Part shown: positions 11,413-23,019 of the stretch, piece after piece
How the letters are laid out: the number at the start of each line of letters is the position of its first letter
How positions within the stretch are numbered: position 1 is the first letter of the stretch
NCBI GenBank assembly: GCA_020747065.1
Contig: JAGMVK010000013.1
Span: forward strand, 1,426,001-1,490,000
From: Cadophora sp. MPI-SDFR-AT-0126
Taxonomy: Eukaryota; Ascomycota; Leotiomycetes; Helotiales; Ploettnerulaceae
Length of the DNA: 64,000 nucleotides
Reading direction: 5' to 3'
Made by a program: the position numbers and the translations under genes
Notes under the pieces: generated by a model
What the model saw: only the letters and a program-made list of their open reading frames with translations
Databases searched by the model: none
What the model was told of the DNA's origin: nothing

Positions 11413-11878
11413 ATGTCCTCCTCACAATCCCCACATTCAGCCTCAAATGGCGAGTCAAGCTCGAGCAACGGGCCCTCTCAAAACACCACTAACACAGACA
11501 GCCAAGCCGGTATGTCTTACCCCATAGTCATCGCCTGACTCTCCTCCTCGACCTCGCCCCCTCATCACTACTCACTAACCACCCCCAGAATCCTCAACCC
11601 CAAGCACCTCAAACACACCGTCCCTAAAGACCTGCACAACATGCAGCAAACCCTCCCCAGACCCAGAAACCAAACCGCTCAAACCCTGCACCAAATGCCA
11701 AAGCGTGCAATACTGCAGCAAAGAGTGCCAAAAAGCCGATTTCAAAAACCACAAGAAGGATTGTGCGAAGAAAGCGCAGATCTATGCACAGACGGCGGAT
11801 ATCAAGTTGGCTGCTCCGAGTAGAGCGCCCAAGGATGGGTTTAGAGGGGGGTTGCAGAAGTGGCAGTTTGACACGTGA
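11413..11878 (+). CDS. MYND-type zinc-finger protein
   Basis: Model join(11413..11509,11589..11878), 128 aa. The 79-bp intron (GTATGT..CACTAACC..CCCAG) restores frame. The N-terminal 45 residues are Ser/Asn-rich and disordered. Residues 48-91 carry a complete MYND zinc cluster with all eight ligands: Cys48, Cys51, Cys66, Cys69, Cys75, Cys79, His87 and Cys91, with the typical QYCSKECQ and DFKNHKKDC segments. The remaining about 37 residues end LQKWQFDT. MYND fingers usually bind proline-rich protein partners. The protein has no SET or other catalytic domain, so it is probably a small adaptor; the partner is unknown. It is convergent with NUP170. Confidence 0.85.
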
Positions 11879-12697
11879 GCAGTGGGTGGATGGATTTAAG
11901 TTAGGGGCACGGATGGTGTGAGGATGTGATTAGAGGTTCGGGGAGGGGAATTCGGTGATTTGGAGTTATGGCGGGATGACTTGTGGATTGGGGAGAAAGG
12001 AAGAAGGTATTGAAATGCAAGGCCTGAATTCGACCCCATCCCATCTCTAGCATAAGACTCATAGTTTTTGAATGTTTTTATACCTGGGAGCCTCTCCCCC
12101 CTTCCCCCAGCTCTCCTCTCTTCTTCCAGTCCTTCAAAAACGCCACTCGAGCCTTAGATACATAAAGATGGATGGCTGTATATATCCCCAACCGATATCG
12201 GCAGCGAAACGCTTCCTCAGTCTGGTGGAGCCCCTCGTCTACATTCCCCTTCAAATACAGACACCAAGAGCATGCACCTTCACAAGTACGGGGAGCGAGA
12301 GCGGCTCGGATTATATCGTCAAATTGGTATCAATCACCATCCATCAATCCATCAATCAATCCACCCCTTTTGGATTCTAGTATACATATGTGCAAGAATC
12401 TCTCTCATCACTACTTTTGCTTCTCACATGTCTCTCCACGTCTACCATCTCTCTTTCCCTTCTGCCTTCCAAACACGTCCCGCCAAGCTTGACATAGCCG
12501 TGAGGTATCAGGGCGAATCAAATCTCCAATCTCCAATCCCGGCCAGGTCCAGTCAAAATAGAGCAGAACAGAAAACCAGCTCCAAACCCCCTTCCAAGAA
12601 CACATCACAAAAACGCCATCCGATGCATTATATCTATTCCATTCTCCACTATGCTTCCCATGCTTTCTTTCCCAATCATGCATGCAAGGCGTGCTCA
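11879..12697. other. Convergent 3' flank, no gene
   Basis: About 820 bp between the MYND (+) and NUP170 (-) stops. CT-rich, with a short imperfect ATCAATCC repeat near 12338-12362. Open frames here show no motif. Confidence 0.45.
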
Positions 12698-15600
12698 TCA
12701 ACGAAAAGACCTCATGATTTTCCTCATCAGCTCCGACGCCATCTGCAAATCTTGTCTATCTGGACCTGTGGTTCCTGCGCGCTGTAGTTCCTGTAGCAGA
12801 TTCTTGATGGATTCGGCATTGGACGTGCTGCCATAGAGCGGGCTGTTCGTACGAAGGCACTCCTGGTACCAGTACTCCATCACATACACCATGTGACCAG
12901 CTAGGATTGCCTTGCGGGGTCCTGTGAAAGGAGGAGTTGTGTTGGACCACATCTCGTTGAGGACCTGGAGAATAGCTTCTGGCGGGAATCCGACTTCGAT
13001 GAAAAGATCGGGTAGCCATGTGCGTGGGCCGTTTTGGAATTGCTTGGTGAGGCCATAGACTTCGAGAAGGGGAATTATCATATAGGGTGAGAAGGTTGTT
13101 TCCGAGTTGTGAAGTCGTTGTGCCATGTCGCGGACCTTGGTGATGATCGCTTCGTAAGGAAGTTGTTCGGAGCTTGGTTCAGAGGCGACCTCATGGACTT
13201 GGTCAAGAAGGGATTGCCAGGTTGCGCGGATGTCAGCATCATTGCGGTGATTCGCGACTTCGTAGATCTCAAGGCAGATGTCGTAATAATTTGCGGCATC
13301 GGCATAATCATTGTACAACTATCACTGGTTAGTAGAGGTCAAGATAGACAAGGTTTAACTTGCCTTGGTGATATCCAGGATCAGGCCATCGAGTTCCTGG
13401 ACAAGCTTGGCCTTGGTAGCAGCATCGCCACGTGTTTCACCCTTCACGCAATGGAGGAGCTCTTGTTGAATGTTAGCGACATCGAGAAGCTCGGTGACCT
13501 CGTATAATGTGACAGTTCGTGCCGCACGCCCAACGCCAGCTGTATGTGCGGATGCATTTGCCTTTGCTCTGCTGAGGTACTCGATTCTCTTCGCCAGTGG
13601 GATCTCGAAGAGACTTTGCGCCAAGGAGAATTGCACCTTTGCGGCTTCATAGAAGTTTTCATGATGTACATGAAATCTCCAGAGTAGATCGGCTCGCTGA
13701 GTATCCATGTGAGAGGATTTTTCGAGGTATTGAACAACGAAGGGTGAGTCAACAGCGAGTAGCATGTTCTCCCATCCTTGAGCGAGATACCAGTCATAAA
13801 GATCGAATTGGAACAGCTCATCGTCCGAATCATTGACAACGCTATGTGCCTCGTTGCGTTTGACGGCCGCGAGGGTAAGCCGTCCATCAATCATATCCGG
13901 CTGGGAATTGGCATCAGCATCCACAGCCTCAAGGATGCTATGGACAAGGTCGTAGCATTGTTTTCGGTGGTTGTAAAGCTGTTGTCGTGCATCATTATCA
14001 GGTTTATTCTCGTTGACCCATGCCAAAGCTCTGTTTCCTCGATCCGACTCCTTGGCGACCAACAGAGCAAGACTGATAGCCCCAGCGTAGAACTGAAGAT
14101 TAGCGAACTGTTCGGCAGCATCTCGCAAATTAGTGAATGACAAATCACCAGCAACTTGTTGAAAGAGCTTGAGGCTCTCGTTCAAGAGCTTGCGGCCCAT
14201 GTCGCTGTTTGCACCCACACCAGCAGCCTTCTTCAGATTCTCTTGCGCCTTGAAGATGATCACATCGTCAGCACTACAGAAACTACCGCATCGGCGCCTT
14301 AATGCTTCGGCAACTGTATCCACGTTCGAACCGTTGGCGATGTTCCGGGTCACTATAGCCTTGACAAGGGTTCTCGCAAGGTTCTTGCCCTCTTCCGAAG
14401 CGAAGAGGCTCTCGTACGTCAGATCGCGAAGTCGTTGCTGGACGAGGGGATCTAGTTGAGACCAGATCTCATCGACTCTCTCATCAAACAGCATTTCAAC
14501 GAAAGATATTCCTTCAATGATGCTTTCGTTGAGCTTCTGAAGGGAGTGCAGAGCTTGATGCTCGCCTTGGAGCGCAATCTCTTCCTGTTGGCTTGTAACT
14601 CGCCGGAGACTTTCAGGACCAGCAAGACCTTCGATGAAGGACTTGTTCTTTTCTAGAAACTCCGCAAGCTTGGTCAAATCCTCTTGGATGCTGATGAGCT
14701 TGGACGAAGGAACCGTACGGCTTATATTTGCACTTCCACCTTTCACAGTTGGCAATATCTGAGCGATGACACCTGCCTTCCAAATAGAGCGAACAAGTCT
14801 AGCCATATACAGCGCCAGACCCTCATGCCGTGAAGAAGGTCGAACATTGTCAATGGCTTGAGATGGTCCTTCTGAAACCATATTCTCGTTCAAGGAAGGC
14901 TTGCCACCAAACTCAACGAAACACTTCCGAGCCAGCTCCAATGTTTCAGGGTTGCTGAGTCGGGAGATTCTCGTATCTCCAGGAATTATGTCATTTCCTT
15001 GCCCACAAGCAACAGCCAAAGCTGTGGCAGTCGTTTCGGCTCGCCCATAATTCCGGATAAATTTCTTGACTTCCAGTTCCAGACCCTCATCGCCGGTTTG
15101 AGTTCTAATCGCAGCTGCGAAAATATCCACGAGACGTCGTCTGCGGATGATGTGAATACCGGTATTTGTCAGAATGGCAACTTCTTGGGGTGGTTGATCG
15201 AATTGCACAGCAAGCTCGTTGCCAAAGCCTATTGGCGACTTGCCAGCAGCGAATGGAGGCGTAACAAGTCCGACATCTTCCATGTGACTCTGCAAATTAA
15301 GCCAACAGGCTGTCTCATAGTACTTCCCAGCTTCATTTGAAATGCGGGCTTGCATGCTTATCCGACCGGTATCTGGAGCTGAAAGGAAGAGATTCTCAAC
15401 CTCGTGGGCGTCATGCTTGCTCACGAAGCAGAAAAAGAGCCCAGGTGGGAAGCGAAGACCCCGCGTTGTGTATGAGAGAGCGAGAGAAGAGGTTTCGGGA
15501 GCGAGATCTGAGCCACCTGCATATGCTTGCGAGTCTGTAGAGCCGGTGACTCGAGGAGGAAACTTGATGTACGCGACTAGCAAGCTCTGGGGCGCAGCCT

Positions 15601-16898
15601 GTGTGTTTGCGTATCCATATCCGCGAGTTGCGCTGATGAAGAGGCGGCAGCCAGTTTGCGTTGTAGCCATTAGGTGAAGCTTCGAGCCCTCCCTCGCAGA
15701 AATGGGACTGATAGACACGATCTTCATTGAGTTTGTGATGAGCCCTGACTGTGACACCATGTGACTGATGTCTCGCAAGCATTCTTGTCGTCTTTTCTCG
15801 ATCGCCTGTGTGAGCGTGACTGGACCATCCATGTGGAAAATGCGGATTGTGGACTCGGAAGAGAGCGTATAGAGCAGAGCTCTGGAGTCGTCCACAACCA
15901 TCTGAACCACATGCTCATTGGATTTCGTGCCCCATGGAAGCATTGCCATATATCCAGGATTCGTGTGATTGACCTTGCCCGTGTTTCCGGCAAACCACTG
16001 CTCCTGCGACTGGTACGTAAATTCGTAGACCTCGTTCTGCCTTCCAGAGAAGAATATACGTCCTGTGGCATCAGAGCCCTCGATGACCTGAACATTAATG
16101 CCCCTCGTCGATATCGACATCCTTGTCTGATACAAAGATACCGTCCTAACACCAGCATTTTCCAATTTCGAGGTCAAGGTTGTGGTTTCCAGCTTCGAAG
16201 CCACGCCCAAAAGAATCATCTCGGCAGTTGTAGCTACAACCAGCAGATGTGTGATGTCCTTAAGGAAGACTCCCGCCTTGGGCTTCACCAGCTTCACCGC
16301 CGTGATTCCATATGCTTGCTCCTCATACCCAATGACCTCAGGATTCGGATCTGTGTAGTCCCACAGGTATAGCGCATTGTCAATTGTTACCCAGGCGTGG
16401 TTTAACTCTGCGAACAAGCCCATCATCGTCTGGACCTCAGCGCGGTTGTATTGGTCAAGAATTCGGTCGGGGATATCGTACATCTTTGTTCTTTGGAATG
16501 GCGCCCAAGCAGCCTCAGCGGTATGGTGTGGAATGTCATAGTCGGAAGAGATACCCTCTGTTCGTGCCCAGGGTTAGCTGTGTTCTCGAAGACAACATAC
16601 CGGCGCACTCACGTCTAATGTAGCTGTCTATTTCTGGGAACTGGGCCTCTCTTCGCAAGACGTCAGATATAGTTCCAGCAGCTCTCGAGACCGGAGATGG
16701 GGCCGTTGGAGGGGGTATCTGGCGCGATTGAGGATTTGGATTGCCATCATTCGGTGAGGGGCCTGCTGCAGGTGGGTGCCCGGTTTGGGAGAAGAGTGGT
16801 TGGCGGATGTGAGGGCCTGGGGGAAATCTCGAAGCTGCAGGAGTAGCAAAGTATGCGCCTGGCAGAGGCCTTTGGGGGGTAGCCGGAGGATATGCCAT
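12698..16898 (-). CDS. NUP170: Nucleoporin NUP170/NUP155, nuclear pore inner ring
   Basis: Model complement(join(12698..13318,13364..16557,16613..16898)), 1366 aa, close to the usual about 1350-1500 aa. N-terminus is Pro-rich and disordered (residues 1-70); exon 1 ends in FPEIDSYIRQ, then GISSDYDIPHHTAEAAWAPFQRT and KMYDIPDRILDQYNRAEVQTMMGLFAELNHAWVTIDNALYLWDY, the signature start of the Nup155/170 beta-propeller. The propeller is followed by a long alpha-solenoid (for example LLFEIPLAKRIEYLSRAKANA and the C-terminal MEYWYQECLRTNSP). It is a structural scaffold of the nuclear pore inner ring that contacts the pore membrane. The 55-bp intron 1 is GT-AG; intron 2 (13319-13363, 45 bp) has a GC donor in AAG|GCAAGT. 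A strong hairpin lies about 250 bp upstream. Confidence 0.95.
13319..13363 (-). other. GC-AG intron in NUP170
   Basis: The boundary reads ACCAAG|GCAAGTTAA ... CTAACCAGTGATAG|TTGTACAAT on the minus strand. Without removal the protein stops a few codons later; with it the conserved C-terminal domain (YNDYADAANYYDICLEIYE) joins in frame. The rest of the donor is the perfect AAG|GCAAGT context typical of GC donors. Confidence 0.8.
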
Positions 16899-17143
16899 GG
16901 TTTCGGGGTTTGTTGATGAGGTTGAAGATAGACCTGGAGCAGAGCCTGGCTCTTGTCACGGTCGCAGACTCTGCGTGAGGAGGGATTCGATATTAGAGAA
17001 AATGCATATGGAGCTATCTGGGGTTGTAGATTGACCGGCAGAAGATATGCGACTGTGAGAGATTGAGCGGGTGCGGATTGCGAAGCTGGACAGAGATCGA
17101 GAGGACGAGATGCGCCTCGAAGATATTTGGCGACGCGTTGAAG

Positions 17144-17176
17144 CTGGCTGGCCCAAAAAAAAGATGGGCCAGCCAG
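17144..17176. repeat. Perfect 12-bp inverted repeat, 9-nt A-rich loop
   Basis: Arms CTGGCTGGCCCA (17144-17155) and TGGGCCAGCCAG (17165-17176) are exactly complementary, separated by AAAAAAAGA. Followed at once by an E-box (TCACGTG). It lies about 250 bp upstream of the NUP170 start codon. Confidence 0.9.
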
Positions 17177-17490
17177 TAGTCACGTGCCGTTCAAGACAAT
17201 ACCAACGGAAGGGAGGGTGCATTTTTGGGTCGGCGATCCTATTGTCTCGCGTCAGCGTAATGAGAGAAGCGTTGTTCCATCGCAATGAATCCGTGGTAAT
17301 TAAAGGGAGCCACTCCGTAAATAAGGCCTCTCAGCAGATCGGATTTGTTGATCGTCCCCTCGAAGACCTCAGCCTCGCGATGAAGATCTCGGGGTTGGAA
17401 GATAACATCAAAATGCGCCGGTGTGATGGCAAAACATCCTTTTCAGGCTTGAATGGCATGGTATGGTATGATGGTGTTGTGAGGTAGTAT

Positions 17491-18635
17491 TCAACCCCTT
17501 TCTATCTGATCATTAGTATCCTGAAATTTTCCGATTTCGTCCACATCTCCAGATTTGGTGTTGGTGGCATCTTCTTCCACGTGGACCTCACCGGGACTGT
17601 GAGTATTATCTCCCTTCTTCATGACTCCATCTTGTGATGTTCTCGGTATCGTCGTTGATACTATTCCGTTCCTTATTGGAGTTATGTTATACCTTTGCAT
17701 TCATGCGAGCCTCTGTACAAGACTCTACGTACATTCATCTTCGCGGCACTTACAAATCAGCACAGTCAAAGAAACGTCCAAATTGCGTAGAACACTGATA
17801 TCTGAGAACCCATCTCTGGGCCCTTCCTCGAACATTACAGATGTATTTGCTTCCAACACTAGACCATTGAAGCTTCGCAAGGAGCCGGCCAGGCTCTTCA
17901 GCATTTCCCACTCAAGTTCGCCATTACTCATGAAGTTCTCAGTCTCAGCTCCCCTTCCACCCACTTTGCGCGCTGCGTGACTTTTTCGTCTGTTCCATTA
18001 AGCTCGTAGGTTGATTTGTAGCTTTTATATGCCTGAGGAGGTCTACATGATTCTCATCCGCATACTGAGAGCTAGACGCATCTTCGTTCCCAAACTTCAT
18101 CATCCTACATCAGAACTTCCTCCGAGTTCATCTTCAAAGTCTCTGGTCCACCAGCCATCTGTTTCCACTGTTGCTTTGTCCATATCTCTAGTTTCTCTAC
18201 TCAGAATTGTTCTTAAGCTTTCCTGTTGGATCAATTGAAAGAGAATAGGAATGAAGGGATTGTGCCCAACTTCATCGGTTTCATCGTATGCGGGCTGAGA
18301 AAGTATCTCTTCAATTTTACAATTTCGTCAGATCTGCTCGATAAATCCAAGAAGAATCATTTATGCATTACTGTCTTTGCGGCCGCTGTGGGTGCTTCCA
18401 AGAGAGAGATGAGTTAAGTGGGGTCCTCGCTAAGGGTTGTTTGGGTCAGTAGCTTGTGGATCCAAAATCTGCAGAACAACCAGGCTCTACGTAAGTTTCG
18501 TAAAAAATAAGAGAAAGCCCGGATGACCGATTCGGTGCCATCAGCTATGAAGTAATTCATAGAAGACCCTCGAGGTAGAGGTTTCTCACATGACGTATCA
18601 TGAATGAAGTTTGGCACCCTAAGATTTAGAGCCAC
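17491..18635 (-). pseudogene. Possible decayed acidic protein gene
   Basis: On the minus strand several open stretches in changing frames have coding-like composition and are separated by stops and shifts: DETDEVGHNPFIPILFQLIQ and DMDKATVETDGWWTRDFEDE near 18100-18290, NEDASSSQYADENHVDLLRH near 18000-18090, GELEWEMLKSLAGSLRSFN near 17870-17930, and EEDATNTKSGDVDEIGKFQD near 17510-17590. No single intron model joins them. No family recognised; it may equally be chance open sequence. Confidence 0.2.
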
Positions 18636-19968
18636 AACCTAGTCAACACCATACCAAAACTAGATAAACAACTTCCTATCAGCCATAGAGTACATATAAT
18701 CCCAATTAAGAGATTCGCGTGCAGACGGATAATGGAAGGACTTGTGGCTTACTGGCTTAATGGGTGAATCCGTGAAGCAGAGACAATCATACCATCTTCC
18801 ATATGGACGTAGATGTATCTCGATATACTCGAGTAAGGCTCTCAGAAGGCAAATCTGGGGATACTGCAGTGGGGACTTGGGGAACAGGCTTATTGGCTAG
18901 AATGATTCGGAGGATTGTGTATCGGCACATTCGTCCCAATCACACAAATGCTCAATCGAAATGGTTTCTCGGACTTATCATGGAAAGGTTTTTTTTCTAT
19001 CATGTTTCCGGGATTGTACTTAAAATTTTTTAGTTAGTATGAGCTGCGAGAACCTTTGATTCAGCCAATATTGGCACAAGTCTCTAGGTACCTGAGTTGC
19101 GCCGTATCTTCGAAGGTGTGATTTTTGAACTTTTTTTTTAGTCGCTGGTGGAGGTTTTGCCAGTCTCTCAACTTCTCTTTACTTGCTGGCTTTTTCTCGG
19201 ACCAGGATAGTTGGTGGCCTCGCTTGAAATCGAGGGTAAGATAGTGTGCGTGAGGGGGTGTAGGTATTTCCAATAAGACAGACGGAGGCGAGCAGACACC
19301 TACCTGTGGATTGCTAAAGAGGGATTTATAAAGGGGTTGAAAGCTCGAAGGAGGGAAAAAAATGAGGTTTTGATCCTAGTACATGACAGAGAAGCAAGTT
19401 AGTAAGATTGAGTTTTTGAAGAGGAGTGAGTGTAAGCTAGATATTTGGTTTCTGCTCGAATCAGGGCAACAATTAATAATACCATCACAATGCTTCCATG
19501 ACTGCCCCATCGGACTCTTCTGGAAGTGTTATCAACACTGCTTCTTCTATTGCTAGAGGACGCTTTTGCAGCTGGCCTGAAATTTGTCATCATAGAAGCA
19601 ACTGAGAGAAATGTGAAGAATGAAAAGAAGGTTTCAACTAACTTTCTGCTTTCTAGCAGTTTGCTCGGCTTGTGACACGAAACCTCTTATTCAGATGCAT
19701 AAGGCAGCTAAAGATAGGAATGATCTGGCCGAGTCCAGATGCTGCGGTGTGCTGGGCTGGTTGACAAGTTGGGAAGGCACCCGTTGTGGCTTCCGAACAG
19801 GAAAGGAACGACCAGGTGGGAAAGTACACCACACCTTTCCCCTACATGGTCCAGTAGCCATGCCAACGTTCGTCACGTCAAACCAATGTACTGGAAAGGA
19901 AACAACACAGAACTCAGGAGTCGACCATCACTTACCATATCCAAATCCAACATCCACGAGACATCGCT

Positions 19969-20298
19969 ATGTCGCGCACTTCTAATTCTAGCCAAAGCCG
20001 CGATTCAAGCCAAGAAACAACGCCATTCGCATCAACTCCCGGCACCACCCACAGTAACTCGAGTCTGGACGATGCCTATTCCGCAGAAGTACTTCTCCAT
20101 CAAGAACATCACCCATGATGGAAGTAGAGACTAACACCTAAGCAGTGCATTTACGACGGAAAGGCAATCTACAGCCCCAAGGACCCATCATCCATATCCT
20201 CTTCACTCGCCGGACACACCTTCGACCAGATCGAAGATCTCACCAACCTGGCCAAGGACAGCGCTTTGATTCTACTGGCATGGAAGGATATCGCATAA
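19969..20298 (+). CDS. Small hypothetical protein, 90 aa
   Basis: Model join(19969..20088,20146..20298). ATG at 19969 opens a Ser/Thr/Gln-rich disordered N-terminus (MSRTSNSSQSRDSSQETTPF). The 57-bp intron has GTACTT donor, a perfect GACTAAC branch site and an AAGCAG acceptor, and keeps phase 0. Exon 2 reads CIYDGKAIYSPKDPSSISSS, then AGHTFDQIEDLTNLAKDSAL and ILLAWKDIA before TAA. No signal peptide or membrane helix. The clean splice signals and sensible frame argue it is real; I do not recognise the family. Confidence 0.6.
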
Positions 20299-20709
20299 TA
20301 TGACTGAAGACAACTCCCATTCAGAAAACGACGAACAGAAGAGGTCCGATGTGATGGTATTGAACAGCAAGAAAATAGAGGTGCGAGATCTATATTGGTA
20401 AGGAGGGTATTGCTTCTGGAAATATCAATGCAGTCAGACCTTGGTGTAAGAATTCAATAGATGCAGTCGCTGGACTAGGGAAAGATAACAAGACATGGTA
20501 CTTACCATTCTATGCCGCTTCCAAAAACACGGTATGAATAGCGAATCTCGGGAGACAAGAATCGCAATACCGCACTGCAATACGAGACGAGCCGTACACT
20601 TTTGATACTCAACTTGACTCAACTAAGAAGCAACACAACAGAAATGAGCTTCCATTTCGAGAATCATCTCAACGATTTTACCAACACAACACAACTCAAT
20701 CCAAGTCCC
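20299..20709. other. Convergent 3' flank, no gene
   Basis: About 410 bp between the 90-aa gene (+) and the HAUS6-like gene (-). Nothing recognised. Confidence 0.4.
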
Positions 20710-23019
20710 TCACTCCCCAACATCCTCATCCTCCTCCCAAATCCTACTGGGGCTTCCCGCCGGACTCGTAGCAATCTTCGGCCTACTCTTAAACACACTC
20801 TCATAATCCGGATCGCCCTCCAACAGCTCCACAGCACTCTGACTCCCAGCTCCAATACCATCCTGCCCCACTACTCCACCATCCTTCTCCTCCTCCACGA
20901 CCTTCGGGAAATAACTTGATTCCCTCTGCTTCTTCTTCGCATCCTTCACGCTCTTCCTCCTCTCCAGCTGCGCCTTCTTCTGCGCCGCCTCGAAACCCGC
21001 CATGCTCTTCCTCGTACGCTCAATCAAATCAGCGTGTGGATCTCCCTCTGCACCAACGCTTGAAATCCTCGGCGCCATCGACGGACGCGATTTGATGGCC
21101 ACCCGAGGCCGAGGCAGATCCGCGATCTCGAATTCGTCATGTAGATCGGAAAACTGCGAGTGTGAGGTTCGGGACATGGAGAGCCTCGTGCGTTCCGCGA
21201 GGGAGAGGGTGTGCCGGGGTTTCTTGGGGGAGGGAGAGGAGGCGGATATGGAGGTAAGGATTTGGGCAGCGAGGTCGGGTGAGGTAGGTGCTACTGGTTT
21301 GGCGTTTGGGTTTGGGGGCAAGACTTGCGGAGCCGGGGGCGTGATGGGTCGGACTTTCGGCGGGGATGTGTCTCGAGGGGATGGCGTTGGTGCCAGTTTA
21401 GTTGTTATGTTTACTTTGATTCTCTCTGAGAATTCCGGAACTGGTGGCCTGGATGGTCTGGAAGGTACTGGGCCCTCTAATGGCTCGGCTTCCATAGGAG
21501 CTTCCGATGGAGGAGTGCGAGATGGAGACTTGGTAGCAAAATTTGGCGACTCAGGAGTTTCATCTGCCAGGTCACTGGCAGAAGACCAATCTCCATCCTG
21601 GGTCTCCGGGGCTGCACTCTGTGATTGAATAGGAGATTGAACCACAAGAGATCGTCTCTTTTCCGGAAGCAGACTCTGGCGTGGAGCCCTCTTGGTCTGC
21701 ACTTGGGGTTTGCTAACATCGGCCAGTTCAGTCCTCATATTTTCAATTAGTCGAGTGTACTCCTCCAAAGATACACTGTTGGGCTGGACAAGCTGCTCAT
21801 TGTTGCTTCGGCCGATCTGTATACTTTGGTGAAGATTAAAACCCAGATCGATCTTGTTTGGTTCTGTAGAAGCTTTGGCGGCATCTTTCGCTGGGGAGGG
21901 GCCAGCTGAGATTGAAAGTGTCTTTCCAAAATCTTTCCACCTTGCCAATCGCTTCTCTTGATCCTTGATTCGAGCGTCGAGCTGTTCCAGTAGTCCAACA
22001 CGATTCGTAACCTCTACCTCTCCAATGCTTCCATTTTCAACATGCTTCCAAACCTTGTCAAAGCGTGTCGACAGAAATCCGTCTGTGCTCGTCCTACTGT
22101 CTCCATACAATATGGTCTCCAACCATTCTGTATTTCCCGACCAGTTCTTCTCCACCGTATCTTGCAGAGCATACACATCTTTTTTCGCCATGCCTCCATT
22201 TCCCCGATTTTCCTCAATCGCCTGCTTCAACTGCTCATGTCGACGAGCAATACGACGATCGTTCAGGTTGAGGAGATCCGAGAAATCGCGGTACCTCGCT
22301 CTGGTATCCTCCTTGCCTCGTAGATGTTTGCTCAAAGAAGCCTTGTGTGCCACGATCAATGCCGACAAGATCGTTCGTTCTCCATTGTACGAGAAGTTCT
22401 CCTGTGCCAGCTGCTGGGCCAGGGCTTCGTAGCCAGACCCTTCAGTCTGTAAGACCTTCTTCAGGACTGCATTTGAAAACACAGCAAGCACTTCGTCTAG
22501 CCTATCCCCTTTGCACTCATCTAGCATTGTCTTTCTCAATACCGTGTCCCGACCCAACACGCCATTCTTCTTTGCCTGGTCGAGACATCTGAATAGTGCG
22601 GCACGTAGATTGAGCGATTGTAAAGGTTCGAGGGGCGGGAAATAGGGCTGTAATTTCTATGCAGAATCTCCATTAGCATCTGCAGATTCTTCGTATTTAT
22701 GGGAAAGAGGTACATTTCTTGTCTCCTCCGCGTCCCACAGAGCAAACAGCTGGTAAAGTGCCCACTCCATGCACTGTATTCGTTTCTTCTGGTTCTGTTG
22801 CGCATCTTTTATGGAGAATGTAAGCGCGGAGATATCTGGCCAGTCGGGACGCAGATCAAGATCAAGTAGTCGCAGATTCGTGAGGAAGAGAGTGGTATTT
22901 GAGGGCCCGGTGAGGGGTTGCGGCGTGGTTGTTGCTGTCGCGGGTTTCACCAGATTCGGGGGTGGAATTCGCAAATTCCGCGATCTGGCGAGGGATATGT
23001 TACTCGTTGAAGATGACAT
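20710..23019 (-). CDS. HAUS augmin-like complex subunit 6 N-terminal domain protein
   Basis: Model complement(join(20710..22656,22714..23019)), 750 aa, ATG at 23019. The first about 250 residues match the HAUS6 N-terminal domain: LFLTNLRLLDLDLRPDWPDI, KKRIQCMEWALYQLFALWD, then across the 57-bp intron YFPPLEPLQSLNLRAALFRCLDQAKKNGVLGRDTVLRKTMLDECKGDRLDEVLAVFSN. It then has charged helical segments with probable coiled coil (RDFSDLLNLNDRRIARRHEQLKQAIEE). The C-terminal half (about 330-750) is Pro/Ser/Lys-rich and disordered. Augmin recruits gamma-tubulin to spindle microtubules for branching nucleation, so the protein should act on the mitotic spindle. The family call rests on remembered motifs, and the disordered tail gives no further help. 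Confidence 0.8.

Larger units (their letters stand above)
16899..19968. other. 3 kb gene-poor interval
   Basis: Holds the NUP170 promoter (hairpin 17144-17176, TCACGTG at about 17180, CCACGTGG at about 17578), a possible decayed gene at 17491-18635 listed separately, and short frames of 64-76 codons without family motifs, including minus-strand 19061-19273 (basic, Lys-rich) and 19399-19593 (one hydrophobic helix). I cannot support a gene for either. Confidence 0.4.

Noticed and set aside
17071..17487. Plus-strand 138-codon frame upstream of NUP170
   Set aside because: Starts at GTG, spans the hairpin, no domain.
21002..21628. Plus-strand 208-codon frame inside the HAUS6-like gene
   Set aside because: Antisense of the disordered C-terminal half, biased Gly/Ser/Arg composition is explained by the other strand.
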